Positions 44,347 to 53,447 of a stretch of DNA of 64,000 nucleotides are shown here, piece after piece. Position 1 is the stretch's first letter; the number at the start of each line of letters is the position of its first letter. The stretch comes from JBLMYQ01 sp050258375. Its GTDB lineage: Bacteria; Bacillota; Clostridia; Acetivibrionales; UBA4821. The stretch is taken from NCBI GenBank assembly GCA_050258375.1, contig JBLMYQ010000034.1, positions 62,001-126,000 of the forward strand, in the 5' to 3' direction. The position numbers and the translations under genes were made by a program. The notes under the pieces are model-generated. The model was not told the origin of the DNA. It searched no databases and worked only from the letters and a program-made list of their open reading frames with translations.

Positions 44347-44532
44347 TTATTTTTGATTATTATTTCCCTGTCTTTCACATTCAGCAAGAATCAGTGCTAT
44401 CACAAACACCTCAAGACTTATCGGAAAATCAAAGCAAATAGATCTGCCGCATTCATCCTCCCAACTTAATTCCACAATGGCACTTAAGTTGCTGCAGTTA
44501 TCTTCGGAATTTGCCTTTTTTATTTCGATCAT
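44347..44532 (-). CDS. Small hypothetical protein, 61 aa
   Basis: ATG start with AAAGGTTG upstream and a terminator downstream, so probably a real monocistronic gene. Acidic, with three Cys (DNCSN, DECGRSIC) and a C-terminal helix (LEVFVIALILAECERQ). Family not recognised. Confidence 0.5.
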   Translation of the reverse strand: MIEIKKANSEDNCSNLSAIVELSWEDECGRSICFDFPISLEVFVIALILAECERQGNNNQK

Positions 44533-44598
44533 TTAAACAACCTTTAATAAGTAAATCTTACAATTATTATACTACGTGAACTGAATAAAAGTGATAAA

Positions 44599-46266
44599 TT
44601 ATATTTCCATTATTATTGGCAGTATCATCGGACTCCTTTTGGTCCTTTCATAAAGGAAATTCCGCAAACCTTCCTTAATTGCATTTTTGATTGTTGCCCA
44701 ATCGGTTACCTTCTTAGACTCACATTCTCCAAGCTTAGCTTTTACTACTACCCTTATTTCGTCAATAAGATTTTCAGATTCACGAACATATACGAATCCT
44801 CTTGAAATTATATCAGGTCCAGCAATAACCGAGCCTTTTTCTCTGTCAAGGGTTACAACTACAACTATAAGCCCATCCTGTGCAAGATGCTTTCTGTCTC
44901 TTAAAACAATATTTCCTACATCTCCAACTCCTAAGCCATCAACAAGCACTCTACCAGCTGTTACACTTCCATTTATCCGGGCTTTATCCATTCCAACTTC
45001 AAGAACCTTTCCATTATTCATTAAAAAAATATCTTCCGGATTCATACCAAGCTTTTCTGCAAGCAGGGCATGCTGCCTAAGATGCCTGTATTCTCCATGA
45101 ACCGGAATGAAGTATCTTGGCTTTACAAGTGTGTGTATCAGCTTGAGCTCTTCCTGGCATGCGTGTCCGGACACATGAATATCCATGATTCCGTGATATA
45201 TTACATCTGCCCCTCTTTTAAACAGTTCATTTATTACTCTGGAAATCAATTTTTCGTTACCCGGAATAGGCGAAGCAGATATTATAACCCTATCACCAGG
45301 CATTATTTCAATTTTTTTATGGTCTGAAGAAGCAATCCTTGAAAGAGCTGACATTGGCTCTCCCTGACTTCCGGTAGTAATTATGACAATTTGATTTGGT
45401 TTGTATCTATCAATTGCATCAACGTCAATAAGCATACCTTCAGGAACATCCATATATCCTAACTTCATTGCTACATTTAATACATTAACCATGCTTCTAC
45501 CGCAAATAGCAATTTTTCTTTGAAATTTTACTGCTGCATTAATAACCTGTTGTATTCTGTGAATATTTGAAGCAAAGGTAGCTACTATTATTCTCTCATT
45601 GCAATTTATGAACAGCTCTTCAAAGGAGTCTCCTACAGTACTTTCAGACATAGTATATCCAGGTCTTTCGACATTTGTACTATCGGCAAGCATTGCTAAT
45701 ACTCCTGCTCTCCCGAGCTCAGCAAACCTGGTAAGGTCAATTACATCTCCATCTATAGGTGTATAATCTACCTTAAAGTCACCTGTATGAACTATTACTC
45801 CCATTGGCGTAGAAATTGCAAGAGCTACCGCACCAGCAATACTATGATTTGAACGTATAAATTCTATTTTAAAAATTCCAAGCTCTATAATATCCCCAGG
45901 TTTAATAGTGTTAAGCTTAACCGATGAAAGCATAGCATGCTCTTCCAGCTTATATTCTACCAGGCCCAATGTAAGCCTTGTACCATAAACGGGCACGTTT
46001 ACGTTTTTAAGGATATAAGGAAGCGCCCCTATATGGTCTTCATGTCCATGAGTAATAATCATTCCGCGAATCTTGTCAAGATTCTTTTCTAAATATGCGG
46101 TATCAGGAATAACCAAATCAATACCCAGCATATCATCTTCCGGGAAAGCCAAACCGCAATCAACTACAATTATGTCATTTCCGTACTCAAATACAGTCAT
46201 ATTTTTCCCTATTTCATTTAAGCCTCCAATAGGAATTATCTTTAGTTTATTTTTCTTTGAAACCAC
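44599..46266 (-). CDS. rnj: Ribonuclease J
   Basis: 555 aa, family length, from a GTG seven bases after GGAGG. Metallo-beta-lactamase/beta-CASP fold: zinc motif ITHGHEDHIGALPY, VHTGDFKVDYTP, beta-CASP MLADSTNVERPG and TTGSQGEPMSALSRIA, and HVSGHACQEELKLI. Combined 5' exonuclease and endonuclease for mRNA decay and rRNA processing. Confidence 0.97.
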   Translation of the reverse strand: MVSKKNKLKIIPIGGLNEIGKNMTVFEYGNDIIVVDCGLAFPEDDMLGIDLVIPDTAYLEKNLDKIRGMIITHGHEDHIGALPYILKNVNVPVYGTRLTLGLVEYKLEEHAMLSSVKLNTIKPGDIIELGIFKIEFIRSNHSIAGAVALAISTPMGVIVHTGDFKVDYTPIDGDVIDLTRFAELGRAGVLAMLADSTNVERPGYTMSESTVGDSFEELFINCNERIIVATFASNIHRIQQVINAAVKFQRKIAICGRSMVNVLNVAMKLGYMDVPEGMLIDVDAIDRYKPNQIVIITTGSQGEPMSALSRIASSDHKKIEIMPGDRVIISASPIPGNEKLISRVINELFKRGADVIYHGIMDIHVSGHACQEELKLIHTLVKPRYFIPVHGEYRHLRQHALLAEKLGMNPEDIFLMNNGKVLEVGMDKARINGSVTAGRVLVDGLGVGDVGNIVLRDRKHLAQDGLIVVVVTLDREKGSVIAGPDIISRGFVYVRESENLIDEIRVVVKAKLGECESKKVTDWATIKNAIKEGLRNFLYERTKRSPMILPIIMEI

Positions 46267-46586
46267 TTTGAATCCTCCATTTTTTTAAATTATAAGCGAC
46301 AAATAGAATGAAAGGTCAAAAGAAAGCGTCTTTTTTTGCACGCAAATTACCGTTTTTGGAGTACAAAAAAATAACCGGTTCCTCTTACCAAAATTACCAT
46401 AGCTCCGTTAATATTAATATAATATAGTAATTCTCATTCAACCCGTAATATGGATTTCAAACCCATATCTGCCTTTACGTGATTATTATACCACGAGAAG
46501 GGGGTTTTGAATACAACTTTTTATTGTCAATTCACAATCCATTAATGTATAATCTATTCACACTTAGATTATGTGAGGTTATGATT
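46267..46586. other. Divergent intergenic region of rnj and ychF
   Basis: No gene seen. AT-rich with a small palindrome AACCGGTT (46374-46381). It holds the ychF promoter near its right end. Confidence 0.4.
46524..46553 (+). promoter_or_regulatory. Promoter of ychF
   Basis: TTGTCA (46524-46529), an 18-nt spacer and TATAAT (46548-46553), 34 nt before the ychF ATG. Confidence 0.7.
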
Positions 46587-47681
46587 ATGAAGCTTGGAAT
46601 AGTTGGACTTCCCAACGTGGGTAAAAGTACCCTGTTTAATGCAATAACAAAAGCAGGAGCCGAATGCGCAAATTATCCTTTTTGCACAATAGAGCCAAAC
46701 GTCGGTGTGGTAAGTGTTCCGGATGAAAGGTTAAATGCTTTGACAGAAATGTACAAGCCTGAAAAGGTAACACCTGCTGTCGTTGAGTTTGTAGACATCG
46801 CAGGACTTGTTAAGGGTGCAAGCAAAGGCGAAGGTCTTGGTAATAAATTTCTTTCTCATATAAGGGAGGTTGATGCAATAGTTCATGTTGTACGCTGCTT
46901 TGAAAGCTCAAACATTGTACATGTCGATGGCAGCGTTGAGCCTCTTCGTGATATTGAAACCATCAATCTTGAACTCATATTCTCTGACATGGAAACCCTT
47001 GAAAGAAGAATTGACAGAACTAAAAAAGCCATGAAATCAGGCGATAAGAAATTTGCAACTGAGCTTGAAACACTTGATAAGATAAAGCAAACTCTTGAGA
47101 GCGGCAAACCAGTTCGTACCATGTCAATGAGTGATGAAGAAAAGGAAATTGCAGAATCAGTATTCTTATTAACTTCAAAGCCTGTTTTGTATGTTGCCAA
47201 TATATCTGAAGATGAGGTTGCAAAGCCCGAACAAAATCAACATTACAATAAGCTGGCTGATTTCGCTAAAAAAGAAGGCTCCGAAGTAATTTCAATTTGT
47301 GCGAGCATTGAAGAAGAAATAGCTTCTCTTGATGAAGGAGACCGCAAAGGATTTCTGGAAGATTTGGGATTATCACAATCCGGTTTGGACAAGCTTGTTC
47401 AGGCAGGCTATGAACTGTTAGGTCTAATAAGCTTCCTAACTGCCGGGGCTCCCGAAGTCAGAGCTTGGACAATTACCAGAGGAACAAAGGCTCCGCAAGC
47501 AGCAGGAAAAATCCACAGTGATTTTGAAAGAGGCTTTATTCGTGCTGAAGTAATAGCCTTTGATGAGCTTGTAAAGCATGGCTCTATAGCAGCCGCCAAA
47601 GAAAAGGGGCTGGTTCGTTCGGAGGGTAAGGAGTATGTTTTTCAAGACGGAGATGTGGTATTGTTCAGATTCAATGTATAG
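46587..47681 (+). CDS. ychF: Redox-regulated ATPase YchF
   Basis: 364 aa from ATG 46587, eight bases after GTGAGG; ATG 46581 is too close to that site. G1 GLPNVGKSTLFNAITKAG, G3 DIAGLVKGASKGEGLGNKFL and the YchF-specific NISEDE in place of NKxD (ATP preference). C-terminal TGS domain (TRGTKAPQAAGKIHSDFERG). Obg-family P-loop ATPase associated with ribosomes. Confidence 0.97.
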   Translation: MKLGIVGLPNVGKSTLFNAITKAGAECANYPFCTIEPNVGVVSVPDERLNALTEMYKPEKVTPAVVEFVDIAGLVKGASKGEGLGNKFLSHIREVDAIVHVVRCFESSNIVHVDGSVEPLRDIETINLELIFSDMETLERRIDRTKKAMKSGDKKFATELETLDKIKQTLESGKPVRTMSMSDEEKEIAESVFLLTSKPVLYVANISEDEVAKPEQNQHYNKLADFAKKEGSEVISICASIEEEIASLDEGDRKGFLEDLGLSQSGLDKLVQAGYELLGLISFLTAGAPEVRAWTITRGTKAPQAAGKIHSDFERGFIRAEVIAFDELVKHGSIAAAKEKGLVRSEGKEYVFQDGDVVLFRFNV

Positions 47682-47685
47682 CACT

Positions 47686-47813
47686 CAAAAAGCATGATAA
47701 ACGTCATACTGCTGTGCCAGCCTTCGCTTGTAAAATGCTCACATATTAGATATATGCTCCGCTTTTACAAGCTTATCTTCCTTGCATTACTAGTTTCTGA
47801 CGCTTTTTGTATT
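47686..47813. repeat. Large imperfect hairpin element after ychF
   Basis: Outer arms AAAAAGC..GTCA / TGACGCTTTTT, and inner arms GCTTGTAAAA / TTTTACAAGC near 47727-47780 with ATATGCTC-like loop ends. About 128 nt can fold into one long branched hairpin. Could be a dispersed element doubling as the ychF terminator. Confidence 0.6.
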
Positions 47814-47905
47814 TCTGAGTTTTTCAAAGGCTCTGGAGAGATTCGGCTTAATAGTCAACTATCAACTTAGATCGATTAATAGCTAATTTTTTAAAATAAT
47901 AAGTC

Positions 47906-47934
47906 TTGACAGAGAAGTGCAATTGCCTTATACT
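47906..47934 (+). promoter_or_regulatory. Promoter of the tRNA pair
   Basis: TTGACA (47906-47911), 17-nt spacer, TATACT (47929-47934), 20 nt before the first tRNA. Confidence 0.88.
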
Positions 47935-47953
47935 ATAACTTGCGTCAAGAAAA

Positions 47954-48029
47954 GGGCCTTTAGCTCAGTTGGTAGAGCGGCCGGCTCATAACCGGTTGGT
48001 CTGGGGTTCGAATCCCTAAGGGCCCACCA
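47954..48029 (+). tRNA. tRNA with CAT anticodon (Ile2 more likely than elongator Met)
   Basis: 76 nt including CCA; acceptor GGGCCTT pairs with AAGGGCC-type 3' arm. Anticodon stem CCGG/CCGG with loop CTCATAA. The ACCTTTAGCTCAGTTGGT-like D side and loop CTCATAA resemble the lysidine-modified Ile2 tRNA of Firmicutes. Met cannot be excluded by eye. Confidence 0.9.
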
Positions 48030-48034
48030 TATAC

Positions 48035-48118
48035 GGAGGGGTTCCCGAGTGGCCAAAGGGGGCAGACTGTAAATCTGTTGCGATAGCTTCGATGGTCCGA
48101 ATCCATCCCCCTCCACCA
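48035..48118 (+). tRNA. tRNA-Tyr(GTA)
   Basis: 84 nt with a long variable arm and encoded CCA. Acceptor GGAGGGG/CCCCTCC; anticodon stem CAGA/TCTG with loop CTGTAAA (GTA). Confidence 0.95.
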
Positions 48119-48154
48119 AAAGAGCAGAGATTAAAATCTCTGCTCTTTGTTTTA
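48117..48154 (+). terminator. Terminator of the tRNA pair
   Basis: Stem AAAGAGCAGAGAT / ATCTCTGCTCTTT then GTTTTAT, starting at the tRNA-Tyr CCA. It can also stop the converging gene ending at 48157. Confidence 0.85.
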
Positions 48155-48156
48155 TA

Positions 48157-48531
48157 TTATGCTTTTATTACACCTATTCTTTCCAGCAATGGCAATACTT
48201 CTTGTTTAAACCCTTCTTCTTCGAACACAAGCCACTGCCTCAGTTCACCTTCACCACTGCTCTCCACACCCAGTAAACGGGCAAATGCAGCATCCGCATC
48301 TTGTGACTCAGTTATACGGACTATAAAGATTTCATGTACTCTGGGAAGATAAAGCAGGAAATCTTTTGCAAAGACTTGTGCCTGCCCAAAATCCGCAAAA
48401 ATTATTACAACATTGTTGGTAAAATATTTCGGATATTGTCTCACATCCTGTTCAGTTATCAATCCTTGCACTTCAAGTTCTTCCGTGGTATGTACGGCCA
48501 GAATTCCATAATCATTTTTAATAACGTCCAT
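48157..48531 (-). CDS. Conserved hypothetical protein, 124 aa
   Basis: ATG start behind AAGAAAGGGGGAAA. Soluble, mixed alpha/beta, acidic. NVVIIFADFGQAQVFAKDFL and VHEIFIVRITESQDADAAFA look like alternating strands and helices. No family recognised. Alone between two converging/diverging units. Confidence 0.6.
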   Translation of the reverse strand: MDVIKNDYGILAVHTTEELEVQGLITEQDVRQYPKYFTNNVVIIFADFGQAQVFAKDFLLYLPRVHEIFIVRITESQDADAAFARLLGVESSGEGELRQWLVFEEEGFKQEVLPLLERIGVIKA

Positions 48532-48969
48532 TTTCCCCCTTCTTTCGCTCTTAATTTACTTTAATAAAAGTTATATTCTATCGTCCACCTCCTCAAAAAA
48601 TCTTCATAGGAAGCCTTGAAATTCATATATGTATTATGTATATTGAAACGATTATACCATGTTTATTTCAGCATAGTCAAGAATTCTAAAGTCATTGGTT
48701 TATATAGTAAGCACCGTCATTTTTCATATATGCTTATAACTACCCCCAGTCGTTACCTTCATGCAAATTCATTTTATTTCTGAATATATCTTTTGTAAAT
48801 CGGGCGTATTTTCTAAATTTGAAGAACGTTGTGGAGGGAACATAGAACATCTTAATGAACATGCACTCGTGCATGGCTGGAGAGTATAACAATCGCTTTT
48901 GTTTTTTCTTGCAATACTTTATTATCTTTTATACAATAACACAGTAAATTTTTATTAAGGAAATAAAAA
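48532..48969. other. Gene-free region upstream of the decarboxylase-like gene
   Basis: No convincing gene. One perfect hairpin CATGCAC-TC-GTGCATG lies at 48859-48874, preceded by a purine-rich GTGGAGGGAA. Otherwise AT-rich spacer. Confidence 0.4.
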
Positions 48970-50418
48970 ATGAATCAAAATAGCACCCCTTTATTTACTC
49001 AATTAAAAAAACATTCTGAATCAAATATTATTCCATTTCACGTACCCGGTCACAAATACGGCTTGGGAATAAAGCAGCTTACAGAATATACCGGAGAAAA
49101 TCTCCTTGGCATAGACCTTACCGAAACTCCCGATCTGGATAATCTATGCAATCCTATAGGAGTTATCCTTGAATCTGAAAAGCTGTGTGCAAATTTGTTT
49201 GATGTAAGCTCATCTATTTTTGTGGTAAATGGTACAAGATTAGCTTTGCAAGCTGTACTTATGCAAATTTGCAAATCAGATGAAAAAGTCTTGATTCCCA
49301 GAAATTCAAATCTCTCAGTCTACAATGGTCTTGTGCTGAGCGGGGCTTTTCCTGAATATGTTATGCCTTCGTTTTTTGAAGATTTATCAATTTGGGGTGA
49401 TATCAAAGACTTGCATCTTAAAAGTGTTATAACAGAAAAAAATAAGTTCAAATTATTAATAATTAACAATCCCAATTGTTATGGAATATGCTCCAATCTT
49501 GCTTCAATTATAGAATTAACTAACAGCTTTAATATTCCCGTTCTTGCGGATGAAACCTTCGGAGCCTTCTTTTATCTTTGTGATGATAAAAAATTTACTT
49601 CAATAGCCTCGCAATCTGCTCTAGCTGTTGTGGGGATGGACTCAGCAGGCTTATCAATGCCGCAAGCTGCCATCCTATTAATTGGCTCAAAATCCTTTAA
49701 TTCATTAAATATTAGAGAATCAGTCAATCTACTATCAACCTCAAGTCCGTCTTACATTCTGATGGCTTCTCTTGATGCAGCAAGGCAGGAATCAGCTCAA
49801 TATGGAAATACAATTATAAACAACGTTATTGAATTAGCTGTATTTATAAGAAAAAAACTTAATTCCATTCCCGGAGTTTTTGCTCCTGATAAGCAATTCT
49901 TTGTCTCAAAAAGCTATACACATTTTGATGAAACAAAACTGCTGATAAATATTTCAGATACAGGTATTTCAGGTTATAAGATTAGAGGCTTGTTAAAAGA
50001 AAAATACAATTTAAGCTTGAATTTTTGCGACCTTCACAATATAGTGATACATTTGACAGTCAACCATACCAAAAGCCATCTTGAACATTTCGCAAATTGC
50101 CTTTTAAAGATTATAAAAGAAAACAAGAAAAGCACAAGAGTATCAGAAATAAATCCAAGCCTCCAGCCAGATATATCAGTCTGTCCAAGAGAAGCATTTT
50201 ACAGCAATAAAATAAAGGTTTCTCTGGGACAAGCACAAGGCCAAATCTCCGGAGAAACCATAGTACCTATTGGTTCTGAAACTCCAATTCTGTTTTATGG
50301 AGAAAAAATCACTAATGAGGTAATTGATTCTATAAAAGCTCTTAAGTCTGAAGAATGCAGCTTTAAATATAATATTGACTCTCGTGTAGACTATATTAAT
50401 GTATTATCCGCAAACTAA
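48970..50418 (+). CDS. Catalytically degenerate Orn/Lys/Arg decarboxylase-family protein
   Basis: 482 aa, full length for SpeA/YaaO-type fold-I PLP enzymes, with FHVPGHKYGLGI at the N-terminus, LSTSSPSYILMASLDAARQE mid-protein and an intact C-terminal domain (CPREAFYSNKIKVSLGQAQG). Key active-site residues are changed: the usual PRNxHKS reads PRNSNLS (111-116), DEAHGxHF reads DETFGAFF (194-201), and the S-x-H-K that carries the PLP lysine reads DSAGL (224-228). It probably cannot form the internal aldimine, so it is likely a pseudoenzyme. The frame is undamaged, implying selection for another role. Confidence 0.85.
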   Translation: MNQNSTPLFTQLKKHSESNIIPFHVPGHKYGLGIKQLTEYTGENLLGIDLTETPDLDNLCNPIGVILESEKLCANLFDVSSSIFVVNGTRLALQAVLMQICKSDEKVLIPRNSNLSVYNGLVLSGAFPEYVMPSFFEDLSIWGDIKDLHLKSVITEKNKFKLLIINNPNCYGICSNLASIIELTNSFNIPVLADETFGAFFYLCDDKKFTSIASQSALAVVGMDSAGLSMPQAAILLIGSKSFNSLNIRESVNLLSTSSPSYILMASLDAARQESAQYGNTIINNVIELAVFIRKKLNSIPGVFAPDKQFFVSKSYTHFDETKLLINISDTGISGYKIRGLLKEKYNLSLNFCDLHNIVIHLTVNHTKSHLEHFANCLLKIIKENKKSTRVSEINPSLQPDISVCPREAFYSNKIKVSLGQAQGQISGETIVPIGSETPILFYGEKITNEVIDSIKALKSEECSFKYNIDSRVDYINVLSAN

Positions 50419-50419
50419 G

Positions 50420-50707
50420 CTAAGCAAAAAAGCTTGGCAGCGTAATTCCACAGCTCTTTAAGAACCAGTCAACATATGAAAAAATCCCTACAATCGGTCT
50501 TGCAAGTAACATAAATACAACTGTAAAATAAAATAGATATGGTATAAGCATGTCGGTAACATCTGTTACAACAACTGCAATTATAAAGAATATATAAACT
50601 ACAATAGTCATAAAAAGATATTTTGAATACAACATTACTATTGCAGCTTTTAGTAATTCAATCAAATCATTCCATGGCATTCCTAAAAAACTATCCAAAA
50701 TATCCAT
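50420..50707 (-). CDS. Small membrane protein, 95 aa
   Basis: ATG behind GAGGGTATTACT. Three hydrophobic segments (about 17-50, 55-70, 72-80). Family not recognised. It follows murD by 10 nt on the same strand, so probably cotranscribed. Confidence 0.55.
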   Translation of the reverse strand: MDILDSFLGMPWNDLIELLKAAIVMLYSKYLFMTIVVYIFFIIAVVVTDVTDMLIPYLFYFTVVFMLLARPIVGIFSYVDWFLKSCGITLPSFFA

Positions 50708-50717
50708 AGTAATACCC

Positions 50718-52118
50718 TCACAATAAGCTTACTACTTCCTTAAATATTATGCCTCTTTCTTCAAAGTTACGAAACATATCGAAACTTGCACTTGCCGGAG
50801 ATAGAATTACGATATCTCCCTCTATACTTTCATTATACGCTATTTTCACTGCCTCTTCAAGTGTACTCCCCTCAAGCACAGGTATCTTCGGCTGTATATT
50901 ACGATTTTTGCATTCATCCAAGTACGCTTGCTTTATCTTGTGTCCTGTCTGACCAATCAGTATTAGTCTTTTGACCTTATCAATAATTGCTGCTCCCATA
51001 GTATCATACGGTATTTTTTTGTCATAGCCACCTGCAATAAGGATAACTTTTTGCTTAAAAGCATTTAATCCTGCAATTGTTCTTGTTGGGCTGCTTGCAA
51101 TAGAATCATTGTAGTACTTTACGCCCTTATATTCTCTTACCAGTTCAATCCTGTGCGCAACCCCAGCAAATGTCTTCGCAACAGCTCTTATGCTTTCGGC
51201 ACTCACAATATCATAAATTGCTGCAATTGCAGTAAGATAATTCTCAACATTATGAATCCCCGGAATCAGTATTTCATTTATACCCATTATTTGTGTAACT
51301 TTTCCATTTTTATTTATAACTATACTATCTTTACTCATACACACGCCTTCAATCTCTGAAAACCTGCTAAACAGCACAACTTCTCCCTTTGCCTCATTTG
51401 CCATTTCTCTGGTTATTTCATTATCAAAGTTTAGAACAAGCCTGTCTCCGGTCTTCTGATACAGATATATGTTTTTCTTTGCATCTATATACTCTTCCAT
51501 TGATTTGTGTATATCAAGGTGGTTTGGAGCAAGATTTGTTATTACAGCAGTTTGCGGACTTATTTTAGATGTATGAAGCTGAAAACTGCTCAGCTCCAAA
51601 ACCACCATATCAGTAGGACTAATTTCTTCGATTTTATCGAGAAGCGGTGTTCCAATATTGCCTCCAAGCCAGCATTTATAACCTTCTTGTGATAGAATCT
51701 TATAGATTAGAGTTGTGGTAGTTGTCTTCCCATCACTTCCAGTTACTCCAAATATCCGTGAAGGGCAGATATCAAGAAAAACCTCCATTTCAGATGTAAT
51801 TACTGCTCCTTGTTTCTGAGCTTCAATAAGCTCCGGCAAATCATATCTTATTACAGGCGTTTTGAAAATTACATCAAAACCCTTAAGATTTTTAAGATAA
51901 TCTTCTCCCAAACAAAAATTAACATCCAGGTCTTTCAGTTCTTTGTAGAAATCCCCAAGCTGTTCTTTTGAATTTTTGTCAAAAGCAGTTACCTTTGCCC
52001 CAAGCTTCAAAAGAAATTTGGCAAGTGGTGTATTGCTTACACCAATACCTATTACAGCAGTATTTTTACCCTTTATGTAATCTTTAAATTGCTCATATTT
52101 TATATTAATAAAGCCCAT
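50718..52118 (-). CDS. murD: UDP-N-acetylmuramoylalanine-D-glutamate ligase
   Basis: 466 aa behind GGAGGAGTAT. N-terminal Rossmann-like domain (TAVIGIGVSNTPLAKFLL), Mur-ligase ATP site GVTGSDGKTTTTTLIYK, LAPNHLDIHKSMEEYIDAK with the metal-binding His, and C-terminal domain YYNDSIASSPTRTIAGL. Adds D-Glu to UDP-MurNAc-L-Ala in peptidoglycan synthesis. It stands outside a mur cluster here. Confidence 0.97.
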   Translation of the reverse strand: MGFINIKYEQFKDYIKGKNTAVIGIGVSNTPLAKFLLKLGAKVTAFDKNSKEQLGDFYKELKDLDVNFCLGEDYLKNLKGFDVIFKTPVIRYDLPELIEAQKQGAVITSEMEVFLDICPSRIFGVTGSDGKTTTTTLIYKILSQEGYKCWLGGNIGTPLLDKIEEISPTDMVVLELSSFQLHTSKISPQTAVITNLAPNHLDIHKSMEEYIDAKKNIYLYQKTGDRLVLNFDNEITREMANEAKGEVVLFSRFSEIEGVCMSKDSIVINKNGKVTQIMGINEILIPGIHNVENYLTAIAAIYDIVSAESIRAVAKTFAGVAHRIELVREYKGVKYYNDSIASSPTRTIAGLNAFKQKVILIAGGYDKKIPYDTMGAAIIDKVKRLILIGQTGHKIKQAYLDECKNRNIQPKIPVLEGSTLEEAVKIAYNESIEGDIVILSPASASFDMFRNFEERGIIFKEVVSLL

Positions 52119-52246
52119 ATACTCCTCCAGCTTATATCTTATTATCTGATAACATTATATTATAGATTTTTTATCCATTCTACCTTAGGAGCAAAAAAAC
52201 AGACCTTGATTTGTATTATATTTTATGCTAATATAATTAAGCACAA

Positions 52247-52333
52247 GCCGAAGTGATGGAATTGGCAGACGTGCTGGACTCAAAATCCAGTGGTAGTGAT
52301 ACCGTGTCGGTTCGACCCCGACCTTCGGCACCA
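52247..52333 (+). tRNA. tRNA-Leu(CAA)
   Basis: 87 nt with long variable arm and CCA. Acceptor GCCGAAG/CTTCGGC; anticodon stem CTGGA/TCCAG with loop CTCAAAA (CAA). Its 3' 56 nt are duplicated at 53448-53503. Confidence 0.96.
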
Positions 52334-52337
52334 TAAA

Positions 52338-52375
52338 GTAAAGGATACAGAATTTAACTGTATCCTTTTATATTT
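52338..52375 (+). terminator. Terminator after tRNA-Leu
   Basis: Stem AAAGGATACAG / CTGTATCCTTT followed by TATATTTTTT. Confidence 0.85.
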
Positions 52376-52450
52376 TTTGAATATATTTTATTCATTCTTT
52401 TGATCTGATTGGTTTTTACAACAATTGTTTCGGCAGAGTCCTCAAGTAGA

Positions 52451-53089
52451 CTAATTAGTAAATCTGAATGTATTAATTATTTTTGGAATATCTGAAGCCC
52501 CACCCATATCCATATAAACTATAAAATATGCATTGTTGTTCTTTATAGTAATATATTCGAACATTTTAAATGCTGAAAAATCTAATGAAATTATATTAAA
52601 AGGATTATTTGCGAAAATGGTATTTGTTATAAGTTTTATTTGTTTCCTTGATAATTTTTTATTAGCTTTTATTTGATTATAAGTTTCCTTTCCTAATGTT
52701 TCTAATGTACAATGTTGATTTCCCATTTCTATTGCAGAAATATTCACCATATTATTAAAGTCTTTAGAATCATCATGTAAAATTACATAAGAGCCCTTGT
52801 TCTGGTCCGTTATCTTCCATCCTTTGGGACAATCGACTTTGTAACGGTATTTTTCATTTTCGTAAGTTTGGTAAACTGTAGAATCTGAACTTTTGTCAGA
52901 CTTTATATTTGATAGAGATTCACCATTAACTTTTGATACAGGTTTATCGATTTTGCCTTCATCTGATTTAGCTTGAATATTCTTTTTTACAGGTTGATTA
53001 TTTGGATTCTGAGCTTTTTGCTGGTTATTTGATGAACAACTAACTAATAGCATGCTAAAAAATATAAATAAAATCAAGAACTTTTTCAT
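52451..53089 (-). CDS. Lipoprotein with PsbP-like domain, within the tRNA-Leu insert
   Basis: 212 aa. Signal peptide with lipobox LLVSC, a ~50-residue Asn/Gln/Lys/Ser-rich linker, then a domain beginning YENEKYRYKVDCPKGWKITD and containing VNISAIEMGN, which resembles PsbP/DUF1795-type folds. More AT-rich than its neighbours. It lies between the complete tRNA-Leu and its duplicated 3' fragment, so it may be the cargo of a decayed integrative element. Confidence 0.7.
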   Translation of the reverse strand: MKKFLILFIFFSMLLVSCSSNNQQKAQNPNNQPVKKNIQAKSDEGKIDKPVSKVNGESLSNIKSDKSSDSTVYQTYENEKYRYKVDCPKGWKITDQNKGSYVILHDDSKDFNNMVNISAIEMGNQHCTLETLGKETYNQIKANKKLSRKQIKLITNTIFANNPFNIISLDFSAFKMFEYITIKNNNAYFIVYMDMGGASDIPKIINTFRFTN

Positions 53090-53447
53090 TTATTTCGTCC
53101 TCCACAAAAATAAACTTAACTCTATAACTATAGCTCAATTATATTTTAAAGTCATTTATTTATCAATATTTTTAAAAAATGTGCAATATTTCTAAATTGC
53201 CATATTTTTATCAACATCTCATAAAAACTTTAAAAAGTTTATTTAAGTTCTAATATTTAAAACCAAGTAAAAAAACTTCTAAAAAGCTCCTAATTTTCTG
53301 ATAAATTTTCTGCAATATAGTTATATTAACTCATTTGCCTTTCATTTAATTTAAAATACTATCCAGAACTTGATTTACCCAGGTTTAAGAGATTTTATTT
53401 AATACAATATAATAGGAGATAATACCAAATAATACATGCCTTTTTAT
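53090..53447. other. Very AT-rich gene-free DNA inside the tRNA-Leu insert
   Basis: No ORF, RNA or transposase remnant seen. Base composition is more AT-rich than flanking genes, consistent with foreign or decaying DNA. Confidence 0.45.

Noticed and set aside
47928..48119. 63-codon minus-strand ORF with a SNPRPTGYEPAALPTELKA-like sequence
   Set aside because: It is the antisense of the two adjacent tRNA genes, a well-known spurious protein that arises from tRNA sequence.
48842..48950. Short ORF starting MNMHSCMAGE around a GTGCATG palindrome
   Set aside because: No spaced ribosome site and no recognisable pattern; the palindrome alone explains the repeated codons.
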